Source of the DNA: Gemmata palustris
Lineage (GTDB): Bacteria > Planctomycetota > Planctomycetia > Gemmatales > Gemmataceae
Direction of reading: 5' to 3'
Assembly: GCF_017939745.1 (NCBI RefSeq)
Contig: NZ_JAGKQQ010000001.1
Location: 8,249,495 to 8,313,494, forward strand
DNA: 64,000 nucleotides
In this document: piece after piece, positions 25,239-33,342 of the stretch
Numbering within the stretch: position 1 is the stretch's first letter
Layout: every line of letters starts with the position of its first letter
Notes under the pieces: model-generated
Database searches by the model: none
What the model was told of the DNA's origin: nothing
Seen by the model: the letters and a program-made list of their open reading frames with translations, nothing else
Program-made: the position numbers and the translations under genes

Positions 25239-25601
25239 CTATTTCTTCTTCTTGAGGGTGTCCACTTTCTTATCGCCGTCTTCGAGTTCCAATCCGTCGT
25301 CGCCCTTGAAGGTGACCGTGAGGTCGTGTTCGATCTTCTGCTCGTTCAGGGTCAGCTTCACGGCGAGTTTCTTGCCGTCGAGCTTGTAGGTGCCTTCGAG
25401 CTTCACGTCCTTGTCATTGTCCTTGATGGTCACGGTCAGCTTGCCTTCCTTCGCGAACTCCACGATCGCGCCGACCGGCGAGTCCCCGGTGGACTTCGTG
25501 ATCTCCCACTTGCCGAGCAGTTTGGGCGTGTCGTCGGCCCGCGCGTGGCCCGCGAGGGCGAACACTGCCAGCCCGAACACGGCGGCCAAGAGCGTCTTCA
25601 T
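25239..25601 (-). CDS. Small secreted lipocalin-like protein (TIGR03066-like)
   Basis: 120 residues. A signal peptide (KTLLAAVFGLAVFALAGHARA) is followed by LLGKWEITKSTGDSPVGAIV, a series of alternating charged beta strands (KLTVTIKDNDKDVKLEGTY) and a Lys-rich end (KKVDTLKKKK). This is the pattern of the Gemmata paralogous family TIGR03066, small predicted exported proteins of unknown role with a lipocalin-like beta layout. The family name is from memory of its layout and was not searched. Confidence 0.7.
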   Translation of the reverse strand: MKTLLAAVFGLAVFALAGHARADDTPKLLGKWEITKSTGDSPVGAIVEFAKEGKLTVTIKDNDKDVKLEGTYKLDGKKLAVKLTLNEQKIEHDLTVTFKGDDGLELEDGDKKVDTLKKKK

Positions 25602-25681
25602 ACGGATTCCTTCACACGTTGTTCATCACCCGCCTCTGGTGAACGTCACCGCGGGCGGTGAATGGTACGGGGCGGGTCAAG

Positions 25682-26374
25682 TCACGCCGCTTGTGCGCGG
25701 CCGAGCATGTGCTGGATCGCGCCGACGACATCGGCCACGTCCGCCAGCGCGCCGACGCCGACGTCGCCGCACGCGAGTTGCTTCGACACGGGCGCCACCA
25801 CGCGGAGCGTCGGACTGCGGTCGTTAATCTGCTGAATGAGTGCATCGTCCGCAAGGTGCGCGGGTATGTGGCCCGCGCCGGCATCAGCGGCGATCGAGCG
25901 GAGGTGCCGTTTAGTAAATGAGTGCTGCCACATGAGCGTGTTCATTGCGGGGGCGAGAACTACTGGGCGGGCCACGTCCCACGCGCGCCACACGCACGTC
26001 AGGCAGTTGTCGCACAGCCCGACTGCCAGTTTCGCGAGCGTGTTCGCATCAAGGGGCGCGACAGCGAAGATGTCCGCCCACTTGCGGAGCTCGATGTGCA
26101 GCACCGAGTCGCCGCGCTGGTAGCGCTCGCCCGCGTCGCGCCCGGGCCACTCGTCCTCGTCGAGGAAGACGGAACCGTCGAGTTCGCTTTTAAGCCCCGG
26201 CTCTTTTGGTGGGTGGGAGAGGTTCTGCCCGATTGCTTTGGGGTCGAAGAAGTACGTCGCCGCGGTGGTCGCGACGACCTTGACCGCGTGCCCGGCGGCG
26301 GTGAGCGAATCGAAGAGCGCTGGGACCCGCACCGCGGCCACGCTGCCGGTCGCTCCGAGAAGTACGTTAGCCAT
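25682..26374 (-). CDS. coaC: Phosphopantothenoylcysteine decarboxylase, stand-alone HAL3 type
   Basis: 230 residues, an FMN flavoprotein that decarboxylates phosphopantothenoylcysteine in coenzyme A synthesis. Motifs: GATGSVAAVRV at the start, the catalytic-His block HIELRKWADIFAVAP, DANTLAKLAVGLCDN, the APAMNTLMW substrate-recognition motif, and a C-terminal KQLACGDVGVGALA that supplies the active-site cysteine. In most bacteria this domain is the N-terminal half of CoaBC. Here it is separate, and its wording is closest to plant/animal HAL3. The gene overlaps coaB by 8 bases, so translation is coupled. Confidence 0.9.
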   Translation of the reverse strand: MANVLLGATGSVAAVRVPALFDSLTAAGHAVKVVATTAATYFFDPKAIGQNLSHPPKEPGLKSELDGSVFLDEDEWPGRDAGERYQRGDSVLHIELRKWADIFAVAPLDANTLAKLAVGLCDNCLTCVWRAWDVARPVVLAPAMNTLMWQHSFTKRHLRSIAADAGAGHIPAHLADDALIQQINDRSPTLRVVAPVSKQLACGDVGVGALADVADVVGAIQHMLGRAQAA

Positions 26375-27119
26375 CGCGCGTCCGTTTCTGATAGAGGTCC
26401 TCGAGGGCCAGCACCAAGCGGTCCGGCAACTCGCGCCGCGTCACCCGCTCGTACCGGGTGCCGATCGGTCCGATGTACGCCCAGTGAGCCGCGCCATCGA
26501 GCGTGTTCGCGACGATGATCTCGGCCCCCGACTGCGTGCGGGACGCTTCCGCCGCGTCCACCAGTTCTTGCTCGCTCACGCCCACTTCGAGTTCAAACTT
26601 GACCAGCACGCCGGCGAAGCCCCACGGGTGCCGGATGCGGTCGATGAGCTTCGGCGCCCGCACGAGCCGCACCCAGAGCTCGGGCTCCGCGCTCCTAATT
26701 TTACCGGTCTTCTGTTCGGTGAGTGTCGGGGCGCCGGCGCGCGCTTCCCACTCGCCGGTTCGGGCGTTGAAGAACGTGCCCGAATCGGGCGTGAACGTTC
26801 CCGCGGTGAGGAAGTCGCTCACTGCTGCTGAGTGACATACCACGTCGAACGCGGAGACGCGAAGTTGGTTCTGCAGAATCGAAGTTAATTCGTCGAACGT
26901 CTGGTACGAGAGTACCGAAAACCGCTCCCCGGGGGCGCGCGGGTTCAGATTGTACTCGAGCAGTGCGTCCGGGTTCGAGGTCACGAGCGTGACCGTGTGC
27001 CCGCGGCCCCACGCGGTGCGGGCGATGGGTGCCCCCGCACGCCCCGCAAACGTGTTGGTGATGCACCGGACCCGATCGATCGGGGTTTGTGTGTTGCCAG
27101 CGGTAATCAGGAAGTTCAT
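26367..27119 (-). CDS. coaB: Phosphopantothenate-cysteine ligase, stand-alone
   Basis: 250 residues. The start FLITAGNTQTPIDRVRCITN, then GHTVTLVTSN, the acyl-phosphate site region HSAAVSDF, and GVLVKFELEVG match the CoaB (PPC synthetase) fold. It joins 4'-phosphopantothenate and cysteine with CTP or ATP. It is a separate gene upstream of coaC with an 8-base overlap, so the usual fused CoaBC is split and the order reversed. It lies 71 bases downstream of hldD in a string of leftward genes. Confidence 0.85.
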   Translation of the reverse strand: MNFLITAGNTQTPIDRVRCITNTFAGRAGAPIARTAWGRGHTVTLVTSNPDALLEYNLNPRAPGERFSVLSYQTFDELTSILQNQLRVSAFDVVCHSAAVSDFLTAGTFTPDSGTFFNARTGEWEARAGAPTLTEQKTGKIRSAEPELWVRLVRAPKLIDRIRHPWGFAGVLVKFELEVGVSEQELVDAAEASRTQSGAEIIVANTLDGAAHWAYIGPIGTRYERVTRRELPDRLVLALEDLYQKRTRDG

Positions 27120-27190
27120 CGGACGGCGCGGGGCGAAGAACAGGCGAAGCTACCGTCAGGTTAGTGGATTGCGGTCCGCGCTGCGCGGAA

Positions 27191-28174
27191 TCATGCCGCC
27201 CGGCGCACGACTTCGGCACATCCCTCCAGCCATCGTACCGTCTCACGGACGCCGGCTTCCAGTGCGGTCGCGGGAACGTCGCACCCGGTGGCCCGCAGTT
27301 TTTTCGTCTCGGCACGGGTGAAGTTCTGGTACTTCCCGGCCAAGTCGCGCGGCATGTCGATGAAGCTGATGCGCGGCTGAAGATTCAATGCAGTGAACAC
27401 GCCGCGTGCGAGATCGTAAAACGTGCGGGCCTCGCCACTGCCGGAATTGTACACGCCGCCCGGGGCATCGTTGCGCCACAACCAGAGCATGTGGTTCACG
27501 CAGTCGCCGACGAATACGAAGTCGCGCCGCTGGCCGCCGTCGGTGAACTGCGGATCGGTGGAGCGGAACAGTTTCATCTCGCCGGTCGCTTTGATCTGCT
27601 TGTGCGTCTGGTAAACGACGCTCGCCATGCGCCCCTTGTGTGATTCGCGCGGGCCGTACACGTTGAAGAACTTCAGCCCGGCCCACTTCGGCGGCGCCGG
27701 TTGGCCGGCCGCAACTTCCGCGAGTGCCCAGACATCGAACGCATTCTTGCTCTTGCCGTAGAGGTTCAGGGGGCGCAGTTCGCGCGGCGACGTGTGGTCG
27801 TCGAAGCCGAGCGAACCGTCGCCGTAGGTCGCGGCACTCGAAGCGTAGAACAAGGGTTTCCGCTTTTGGGCGCACCACTCCCACAAGTGCCGCGTGTACT
27901 CCACGTTGTTGCGGAAGAGGTAATCCCAGTTCGTTTCGGTGGTGGAACTACACGCGCCGAGGTGGAAGATCGCGTCCGGCTCGATGCGCCCGGCCGCGAG
28001 GTCGTCCAAGAAGTGATCGTGCCGGCTGAACGCGAATCGGGGCAACCCGATAAAGTTCTCCGCTTTCGCGGGGGTAAGTTCATGATCGACGAGCAAAACT
28101 GCGTGCCCTTCGGCGGCGAGTCGGTGGGCGAGGTTCGATCCGATGAACCCGGCCGCGCCGGTGACGGCGATCAT
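27191..28174 (-). CDS. hldD: ADP-L-glycero-D-manno-heptose 6-epimerase
   Basis: 327 residues, an extended short-chain dehydrogenase. N-terminal Rossmann motif VTGAAGFIGSNLAHRL, then the HldD-type block HLGACSSTTETNWDYLF, SSAATYGDG, catalytic YGKSK and FFNVYGPRESHKGRMASV. It epimerises ADP-D-glycero- to ADP-L-glycero-D-manno-heptose, the donor for LPS inner core. Together with hldE and waaF in this window it makes a near-complete heptose route. Start ATG at 28174 with GGAAGGAA upstream. Confidence 0.93.
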   Translation of the reverse strand: MIAVTGAAGFIGSNLAHRLAAEGHAVLLVDHELTPAKAENFIGLPRFAFSRHDHFLDDLAAGRIEPDAIFHLGACSSTTETNWDYLFRNNVEYTRHLWEWCAQKRKPLFYASSAATYGDGSLGFDDHTSPRELRPLNLYGKSKNAFDVWALAEVAAGQPAPPKWAGLKFFNVYGPRESHKGRMASVVYQTHKQIKATGEMKLFRSTDPQFTDGGQRRDFVFVGDCVNHMLWLWRNDAPGGVYNSGSGEARTFYDLARGVFTALNLQPRISFIDMPRDLAGKYQNFTRAETKKLRATGCDVPATALEAGVRETVRWLEGCAEVVRRAA

Positions 28175-28200
28175 GGTGCGGTTCCTTCCGTGGTGTTCAC

Positions 28201-28320
28201 AAGAACGAGGAGCCGCGGATCACGCAGATAACACGGATCAAGACAGAATGCCTTGGCCAGAACCAATCTTCGGTTCTGATCGGCGTTATCTGTGTGATCC
28301 GCGGCTCCTCCCTCGTTCTT
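28201..28320. repeat. Imperfect long inverted repeat (CGCGGATCACGCAGATAACA family)
   Basis: The left arm 28201-28234 mirrors the right arm 28284-28320 with a 3-base insertion and few mismatches. It fills the gap between the hldD start and the stop of the preceding lipoprotein gene. A related element is at 55762-55915. Confidence 0.75.
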
Positions 28321-29256
28321 CTACTTCGGCGCGTTTGCCCGGCTCCGCGGGCGCGACTTTGGCACTTCGACGGTCGCGAGGTGGTCGGCGAGCGCCTGGT
28401 CGGGTTCGGGCACGGCTTCGCGCAGTTTCGGCAGCAGTGGGCCGGGGTTGGGATCCGTGCGGAGCGCCTGGAGATAGTCGTGGAGCACCTTTTTCGCCCC
28501 CGGACCGGTCCGCAGCATCAGGTGGACCCAGGCCCACGCTTCGCGGTACTCCGGTTTCTGCATCTCCACGACGTCTTTGAGTTTTTCGAGCCGCGCGAGG
28601 TCGGGCTGAAACGGCCCGCGCCGCAGTGTATCCAAATGCTGCGGGTTCACGCCATCCTGATGTGGTGGCAACTCGAAGAACCCGGCTAGGCCCTCGTCGA
28701 GCCACAGTGGGACGTCCTTCAGAACGCTCCGCAGGAGGGCGTGTGTGAGTTCGTGCCGCAAGTCGGTGGAGAGGTGGTCGCCCAGCCAAGTGAAGATTTT
28801 CAGTTCGTCCGCGCCGCCGGTGCGCGGTTCCGCAATGAAGTACGCGCGGCGCGGGGGCAGGTTCCGGTACTTCGCGCGCATGTAGCGCTCGTACCGCTCC
28901 TGCGTGTCGAAGAGGAAGACCTGCACGATGCTGTTGCTCGGCGGCAACCGGAGTTCGCTGAAGACCTGTTCCGGGAGCGCATCGAGTTCGGTGAACAGCG
29001 GGTCGGTCTTATCGATCTCGAAGTCGTGATAGAGGACGTAGTAGGAGCCGCGCGTGTGCTTCTTTCCGGGCGGCGCGGTCGAGACCGGCGCGGTTGCCGC
29101 GGGGGCGGAAGGCGGCGGGGCCTCCTCGGAGCGCGGGAGCGCCGTCATCGGGTTGGTTCGCAGCGCCTCGCACCCCGCCAGCGCGCTAAAGAGCGCTGCG
29201 AGGACCGCGGAGCGAACGACCAGAGAGGAGCGCAGCGGCGAAACCGGCATACACAT
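28321..29256 (-). CDS. Lipoprotein with HExxH metallopeptidase motif (DUF1570-like)
   Basis: 311 residues. A lipoprotein signal (AVLAALFSALAGC, lipobox LAGC) is followed by a Pro/Ala-rich tether. The core has SIVQVFLFDTQERYERYM and then the zincin motif LRHELTHALLR with WLDEGLAGFFE 20 residues on, the gluzincin arrangement HExxH...E typical of DUF1570-like proteins. A zinc-dependent peptidase in the periplasm is likely but the substrate is unknown. It sits between the tandem kinase gene and hldD in the LPS gene string. Confidence 0.75.
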   Translation of the reverse strand: MCMPVSPLRSSLVVRSAVLAALFSALAGCEALRTNPMTALPRSEEAPPPSAPAATAPVSTAPPGKKHTRGSYYVLYHDFEIDKTDPLFTELDALPEQVFSELRLPPSNSIVQVFLFDTQERYERYMRAKYRNLPPRRAYFIAEPRTGGADELKIFTWLGDHLSTDLRHELTHALLRSVLKDVPLWLDEGLAGFFELPPHQDGVNPQHLDTLRRGPFQPDLARLEKLKDVVEMQKPEYREAWAWVHLMLRTGPGAKKVLHDYLQALRTDPNPGPLLPKLREAVPEPDQALADHLATVEVPKSRPRSRANAPK

Positions 29257-29357
29257 CGCCCCGCGACACGGGAACAGTCAGCGCTGCGCGTTGAGCACAA
29301 CCGGAGTATTTTCGGTCGCGGCACGCGCGGTTCTTCACACTTCGCGGACAGTATCGG

Positions 29358-31295
29358 TTATCCGAGCACGCGCCCGCTCCGGTGGTTCTTCGCCACCTTC
29401 GCGGCGGTCGCCGCAGATACCGCATTCCACCACGTTTTCCAGTCTAACTGTCTTTCCCCGACGCTCAGGTATGCACGCAGGAACCGCAGTCGTTCCGTTC
29501 GCGTTACGTGTGGCATTGCGAGGAAGCTCGCGTTCAATCGGGCAAGTTCCTTCGCTCGTCGCACAAACGATACCGCGTTTAATCCGGCGCGGACCCCGAC
29601 GAGGTCAATGAGGACAGGCGTCGCGCTCGCGGGATCGAGCGCCGCGTTCTGGAGCATCACGTTGGGCGCCTTCAGATCGCGGTGCGAAACACCGCGGTCG
29701 TGCATGGTGCGCACCACGCGGGCCAGATTCTCTCCCCACGCACGAAGAAGGCGCGCGTCGTGGCACACCTTCACGGCTTCGGGCAAGCCGATCGCGTGCG
29801 GCACCTTCTCGGTAAGCAAATAGCCTTCCGCGGGGAGAAATCCGCCGCGGTAGACGTGAAACATCGCGAGCGGGCGCGGGGTGGGGAGCCACCGCTCGCG
29901 GAGCCCGTGCCCGAGCAACCACGACCGTCGAACCGCGGACGAGCGGAACACGTTCTTCAGCGGATCGAGAGTGCTCCGCACGTTGACGCACTTCAGAATG
30001 ACGGTTCGCGGGCCGTCGGGCGTCGGCATCTCCAGTTCCGCGACCGTGGAACTGACGCACTGCTTGAGGAACCGCGTGCCGGGTTTGGTGAATACGTCGT
30101 TAGGGGAGGCCAAGAGAGCGCGAAGGAAATCGTGTGGCAGATCGCGTACCGCGAGCCCGCGTACTTGGCCTGCCCGCACCTTACGAACAGTGCGGTGCGA
30201 ACCCCGGTACCGCGTCGTGCGTGCCACCCAGAATCGGCGGTTGGACGCGAGTGTTTCGCGCTCCAGTTCTTTCGCTTCCTTCTCGCTGAGGTTCGGGAGG
30301 GTTTTGCGCCCCGCACAGTAACTGCGCCAGAACCGGAGCCGATCCGTTTGGCTCGCACGCAACTGGAACCAGCGGTTGAAGCGAACCAGATTCGCGCGAC
30401 TCTCGGCCCACGACAGCGGCGCGCCGAACCGGATCGCGTGGACGTCGAGCAGGCTGAATTGGGGGGAGGAACCTAACCCCCCAACCCCCTTCCCTAAGAA
30501 GGAAGGGGGAGCAGAGCCAAATGCAGAAGACGGTACACGGTCTTCTGCATTTGGCTCTGCTCCCCTTGGGGGAGGGGGTGGGCTGTCGGACAATCTCTCC
30601 CCTAGCCCCTCCCTAAGAAGGGAGGGGCTAAAAACCGTCGCGGATTGCTCGGTGTCTGTTGTGTTTGGTTCTATTCCCCCTTCCTTCTTAGGGAAGGGGG
30701 TTAGGGGGTTAGGTTGCCTTTGCTCCACAAGCAGATTGCCGGGGTGCGGGTCCGGGTGCGCAACGCCGTTTTCGTGTAGCCGTGCCAGGAACTTCCCCAG
30801 GGCATGCGCCAACGCACTGCGCTCGCCGGGAGTGAGCGCGTGTGTTTCTAAGTAGTCGGGGAATGGGATTGCGGGCGCGAGGTCGCGCGTGATGAGGAAG
30901 CTCTGCCCCGGCCAGCGCGTGTCGGACGTGCCCCACGCCAGTGGAACTGCCGCACCGATGCCGAGCGAGCGCAGGCGCGCGGCGTTCTCGAATTCGAGTC
31001 GCGCTTTCGGGGCGCGCATCACTTCGCGCGCCCATGCACGCGGGCCGTTGATTCGGCAGTGCTTCACGTACACCGTGCCGGATGCGAGCGCGACGCGGTA
31101 CACCGTGCGGTGCGGGCCGCTCTTCACCACTTCGGCCGAACCATCCTCCAGCCACGAATCGAGCGCGGGACCGGCCGCGCCGAAGAGCGCTTCGCCTTCG
31201 GGCGAGAGGTGCCACACCCGGCCGCGTGCGCGCACGATCGGCCCGGTCGCGCCTGCGACCAGCGAGCCGAACTTGCGGAGCACGTCACCGAACAT
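29358..31295 (-). CDS. Tandem LPS-kinase (Kdo/WaaP-InaA) protein carrying an in-frame palindrome
   Basis: 645 residues with two kinase-like domains. The first (about 55-300) has the Lys in VYVKHCR, a catalytic-loop-like HPDPHPGNLLV at 180-190 and a DFG-like LLDVHAIRF at 282-290. The second (about 400-640) has VILKCVNV, the canonical HRDLKAPNVML at 538 and LIDLVGVR. Between the first domain's catalytic loop and its DFG equivalent, about 82 residues (194-276) of low-complexity sequence are encoded by a nested palindromic repeat at 30470-30715. Predicted to phosphorylate LPS core sugars. The second domain looks the more intact. Confidence 0.78.
   Translation of the reverse strand: MFGDVLRKFGSLVAGATGPIVRARGRVWHLSPEGEALFGAAGPALDSWLEDGSAEVVKSGPHRTVYRVALASGTVYVKHCRINGPRAWAREVMRAPKARLEFENAARLRSLGIGAAVPLAWGTSDTRWPGQSFLITRDLAPAIPFPDYLETHALTPGERSALAHALGKFLARLHENGVAHPDPHPGNLLVEQRQPNPLTPFPKKEGGIEPNTTDTEQSATVFSPSLLREGLGERLSDSPPPPPRGAEPNAEDRVPSSAFGSAPPSFLGKGVGGLGSSPQFSLLDVHAIRFGAPLSWAESRANLVRFNRWFQLRASQTDRLRFWRSYCAGRKTLPNLSEKEAKELERETLASNRRFWVARTTRYRGSHRTVRKVRAGQVRGLAVRDLPHDFLRALLASPNDVFTKPGTRFLKQCVSSTVAELEMPTPDGPRTVILKCVNVRSTLDPLKNVFRSSAVRRSWLLGHGLRERWLPTPRPLAMFHVYRGGFLPAEGYLLTEKVPHAIGLPEAVKVCHDARLLRAWGENLARVVRTMHDRGVSHRDLKAPNVMLQNAALDPASATPVLIDLVGVRAGLNAVSFVRRAKELARLNASFLAMPHVTRTERLRFLRAYLSVGERQLDWKTWWNAVSAATAAKVAKNHRSGRVLG
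30470..30715. repeat. 246-bp nested palindromic element inside a coding sequence
   Basis: The outer arms are 41 bp (30470-30510 with 30675-30715, one mismatch). Inside are a 26-bp perfect stem with 8-nt loop (30506-30531 with 30540-30565) and an 11-bp stem (30603-30613 with 30620-30630). The length is 82 codons exactly and keeps the host frame open. Its translation includes PLTPFPKKEGG and SFLGKGVGGLG, mirror translations of the two arms. Confidence 0.92.
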
Positions 31296-31324
31296 GGGTC
31301 ACCTTTGCCGATCCGCGACCGGCC

Positions 31325-32338
31325 TTATCCTGCCATTCGCACGGTCTCGAAACGCGCCAACGATTCGATCCACAGTTTGGCCCCGGCTTCGACGCTGTAA
31401 TGCGCCTCCACGTCGCGATGGGCCGTTTCGCCGAGCCGTTTTCGTAACGCGGCATCTGCGGCGAGTACACGAATCGCGTGGACCCATTCGTCAGTCGAGT
31501 TCGCGCGAAAGCCCGTTTCGCCGTCGCGCACGAAGTCCGCTTGCACGCCAACGGGGTTCGCGACGACCGGCAGGCCCGCGGTCTGATACTGGAGCACTTT
31601 CAGTGCGCACTTCCCGCGGCTCCACGGGTCGTCCGGCACCCAGCCGATGCCAATATCCGCGGACGCAATTTCTGCGGCCTCGGTCGCTTCAGTCCAGGTG
31701 CAACGCTCGACCGGCAAATCGGGGAACTCTGCGAACCGGTCGCAGATCAGTTTCAATCGCGTACCCGGAACCGCGCGGCCGATCGCGCTGAGCGTGGGGC
31801 CGAATCGTTCCAATCCTTGCAGCGTGCTCGCTGAGCCGACCCACACGAGCCGAATGCCGGAGGTGCGGGTTTCCTGTTCCTGCACGCGGTACTTCGCAAC
31901 GTCCACACAGGTGGGAATCACCGTCACGCGGTCCGCGGGTACGAACTTCCGCGCTTCTTCTGCGAGGTACGAGTTCCCCGCAATCACCAAGTCGCACGCC
32001 TCTACTGTGGCGCGAAAGCGTGCGGATCGCTTGGGATCGTCGAAACCTTTCGCGGAGTACGAGTCGCGCAGCCAGACTGCATCATCGAAGTCGAAGATCA
32101 ATCGCTGAACGCGCCGGCGGAGGAGGGCGGTGACCCATCGCGGGAGTAACTTGCGCTGGAGGATGACCGCGTCGTAGGACGTGAGATCGCGACCGAGGGC
32201 CGCGCGACCAAAGAGCGATTGCGGTATGGGCCGGAAGTCGAGGGTGTGACCGGCTGCTTTGAGCGCGCTACGGAACGCGGTGAGCCGGTACCGGCAACAC
32301 ACGTGTGATTCGGATTCCACGAGCGCGACCAACCGCAC
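31325..32338 (-). CDS. Glycosyltransferase, GT4-like
   Basis: About 337 residues from the GTG at 32338, which has GGGAGG 5 bases upstream; the longer frame starts in repeat-like sequence. The C-terminal half shows the GT-B nucleotide-sugar region: LVWVGSASTLQGLERF, ADIGIGWVPDDPWSRGKCAL, KVLQYQTAGLPVVANPVGVQ. The N-terminal half has VESESHVCCRYRLTAF and IFDFDDAVWLRDS, frequent in polysaccharide glycosyltransferases. Acceptor and donor are unknown; context suggests LPS or cell-envelope glycan assembly. It sits 29 bases upstream of the tandem kinase gene. Confidence 0.85.
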   Translation of the reverse strand: MRLVALVESESHVCCRYRLTAFRSALKAAGHTLDFRPIPQSLFGRAALGRDLTSYDAVILQRKLLPRWVTALLRRRVQRLIFDFDDAVWLRDSYSAKGFDDPKRSARFRATVEACDLVIAGNSYLAEEARKFVPADRVTVIPTCVDVAKYRVQEQETRTSGIRLVWVGSASTLQGLERFGPTLSAIGRAVPGTRLKLICDRFAEFPDLPVERCTWTEATEAAEIASADIGIGWVPDDPWSRGKCALKVLQYQTAGLPVVANPVGVQADFVRDGETGFRANSTDEWVHAIRVLAADAALRKRLGETAHRDVEAHYSVEAGAKLWIESLARFETVRMAG

Positions 32339-32389
32339 CGCGACCCTCCCTGGTCTGTGGTACCCTGCTGTCCTTGTGGGGCACCGCCT

Positions 32390-32420
32390 GGCACCCACTA
32401 CCCTTGCGGGCGAGGTTCAC
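32390..32420. repeat. Single copy of the GGCACCCACTACCCTTGCGG repeat unit
   Basis: A 31-base copy of the unit seen at 11418-11449 and 35665-35693, lying between smpB and the glycosyltransferase gene. No mirrored arm is adjacent. Confidence 0.6.
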
Positions 32421-32428
32421 GGTTCCGA

Positions 32429-32926
32429 CTACCTTTTTCGCCGCGAAGCCAGCACGCGGTCGATGTCGCGCTTGGCGTCCGCCGACTTCATCGACTCGCG
32501 CTTGTCGTGGGCCTGCTTACCCTTCGCGACCGCGATCTCTACTTTCGCTTTACCGTCTTTGAAATACAAGCGGAGTGGGACGAGCGTCAGCCCCTTCTCG
32601 GAGGCCTTGCCCGCGAACTTGTTGATTTCGCGGCGGTGGAGGAGCAACTTCCGCGTGCGCTTCGGTTTGTGGTTCGCCCGGTTCCCGTACAGGTACTCGG
32701 GAATCTCCGCACCGATCAGAAACACCTCGTCGTTATCAATGCGGGCGTAAGAGTCTTCGAGGTTCGCGTGCCCGTCGCGGAGGCTCTTCACCTCGGTGCC
32801 CACGAGGACGATGCCGCACTCGATTCGGTCGGAGATTTCGTATTCGTGCAGCGCGCGCCGGTTCCGGCACACGTTCACGGTGCCATCGGCCTCGGCCTTC
32901 TTGTCTTTTTTGTCGCCCTTCGCCAT
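32429..32926 (-). CDS. smpB: SsrA-binding protein SmpB
   Basis: 165 residues. SmpB binds tmRNA and brings it to stalled ribosomes for trans-translation. The family core is complete: CRNRRALHEYEISDRIECGI, VLVGTEVKSLRDG, NLEDSYARI, RKLLLHRREI, GLTLVPLRLYFKDGKAKVEI and the basic tail KQAHDKRESMKSADAKRDID. A Lys/Asp-rich N-terminal extension of about 25 residues is present. Start ATG at 32926; an upstream ATG adds non-conserved sequence. It heads the leftward string that continues with the glycosyltransferase. Confidence 0.95.
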   Translation of the reverse strand: MAKGDKKDKKAEADGTVNVCRNRRALHEYEISDRIECGIVLVGTEVKSLRDGHANLEDSYARIDNDEVFLIGAEIPEYLYGNRANHKPKRTRKLLLHRREINKFAGKASEKGLTLVPLRLYFKDGKAKVEIAVAKGKQAHDKRESMKSADAKRDIDRVLASRRKR

Positions 32927-33000
32927 GATGCGTGTCTCGGTGCAGTGCCGTCCCAGCACCGCATTCTATCAAGCTCACCAAACCCGTCGTAGGCCATTCT

Positions 33001-33342
33001 GTGGCGCGGTTCGTCGTTCTCACCCACGACTGGCCCGAACTTCACTGGGATTTCCTGGCCGAAGCCGGCGACTCGCTGCGTGCCTGGCGCTTACTTGCAG
33101 AACCCGTTGCCGGGGCGGATATTCCGGCGGAACCGAACTTCCCGCACCGGCCCCTGTACCTCGACTACGAAGGCCCCGTATCGGGCGGGCGCGGGAGCGT
33201 ATCGCGCTGGGATACAGGTATGTGTGTTTGGGGCGCTGCTAAACCGGACCGCGTGGAACTCGAACTCTGGGGTACGAAACTCACCGGTTCGGTCGTGATT
33301 CGGCGCGAGGGAGAAGAGTGGGTGTTTCGGCTCACGGTGTAG
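33001..33342 (+). CDS. Small LigD 3'-phosphoesterase-like domain protein
   Basis: 113 residues from the GTG at 33001. FVVLTHDWPELHWDFLAEAG, LRAWRLLAEP, PHRPLYLDYEGPVSGGRGSV and RWDTGMCVWG follow the layout of the LigD phosphoesterase (PE) domain, which trims 3'-phosphates in DNA end repair. The two N-terminal histidines, the Asp, and a later His are present. The arginine that normally follows the Asp-Phe pair is Leu, so activity is uncertain. No Ku or ligase gene is adjacent. Its stop overlaps the next converging gene by 11 bases. Confidence 0.65.
   Translation: MARFVVLTHDWPELHWDFLAEAGDSLRAWRLLAEPVAGADIPAEPNFPHRPLYLDYEGPVSGGRGSVSRWDTGMCVWGAAKPDRVELELWGTKLTGSVVIRREGEEWVFRLTV

Noticed and set aside
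30470..30715. CRISPR-like array
   Set aside because: The repeats are inverted and nested, not direct and regularly spaced. No array of direct repeats with spacers is present anywhere in the window.
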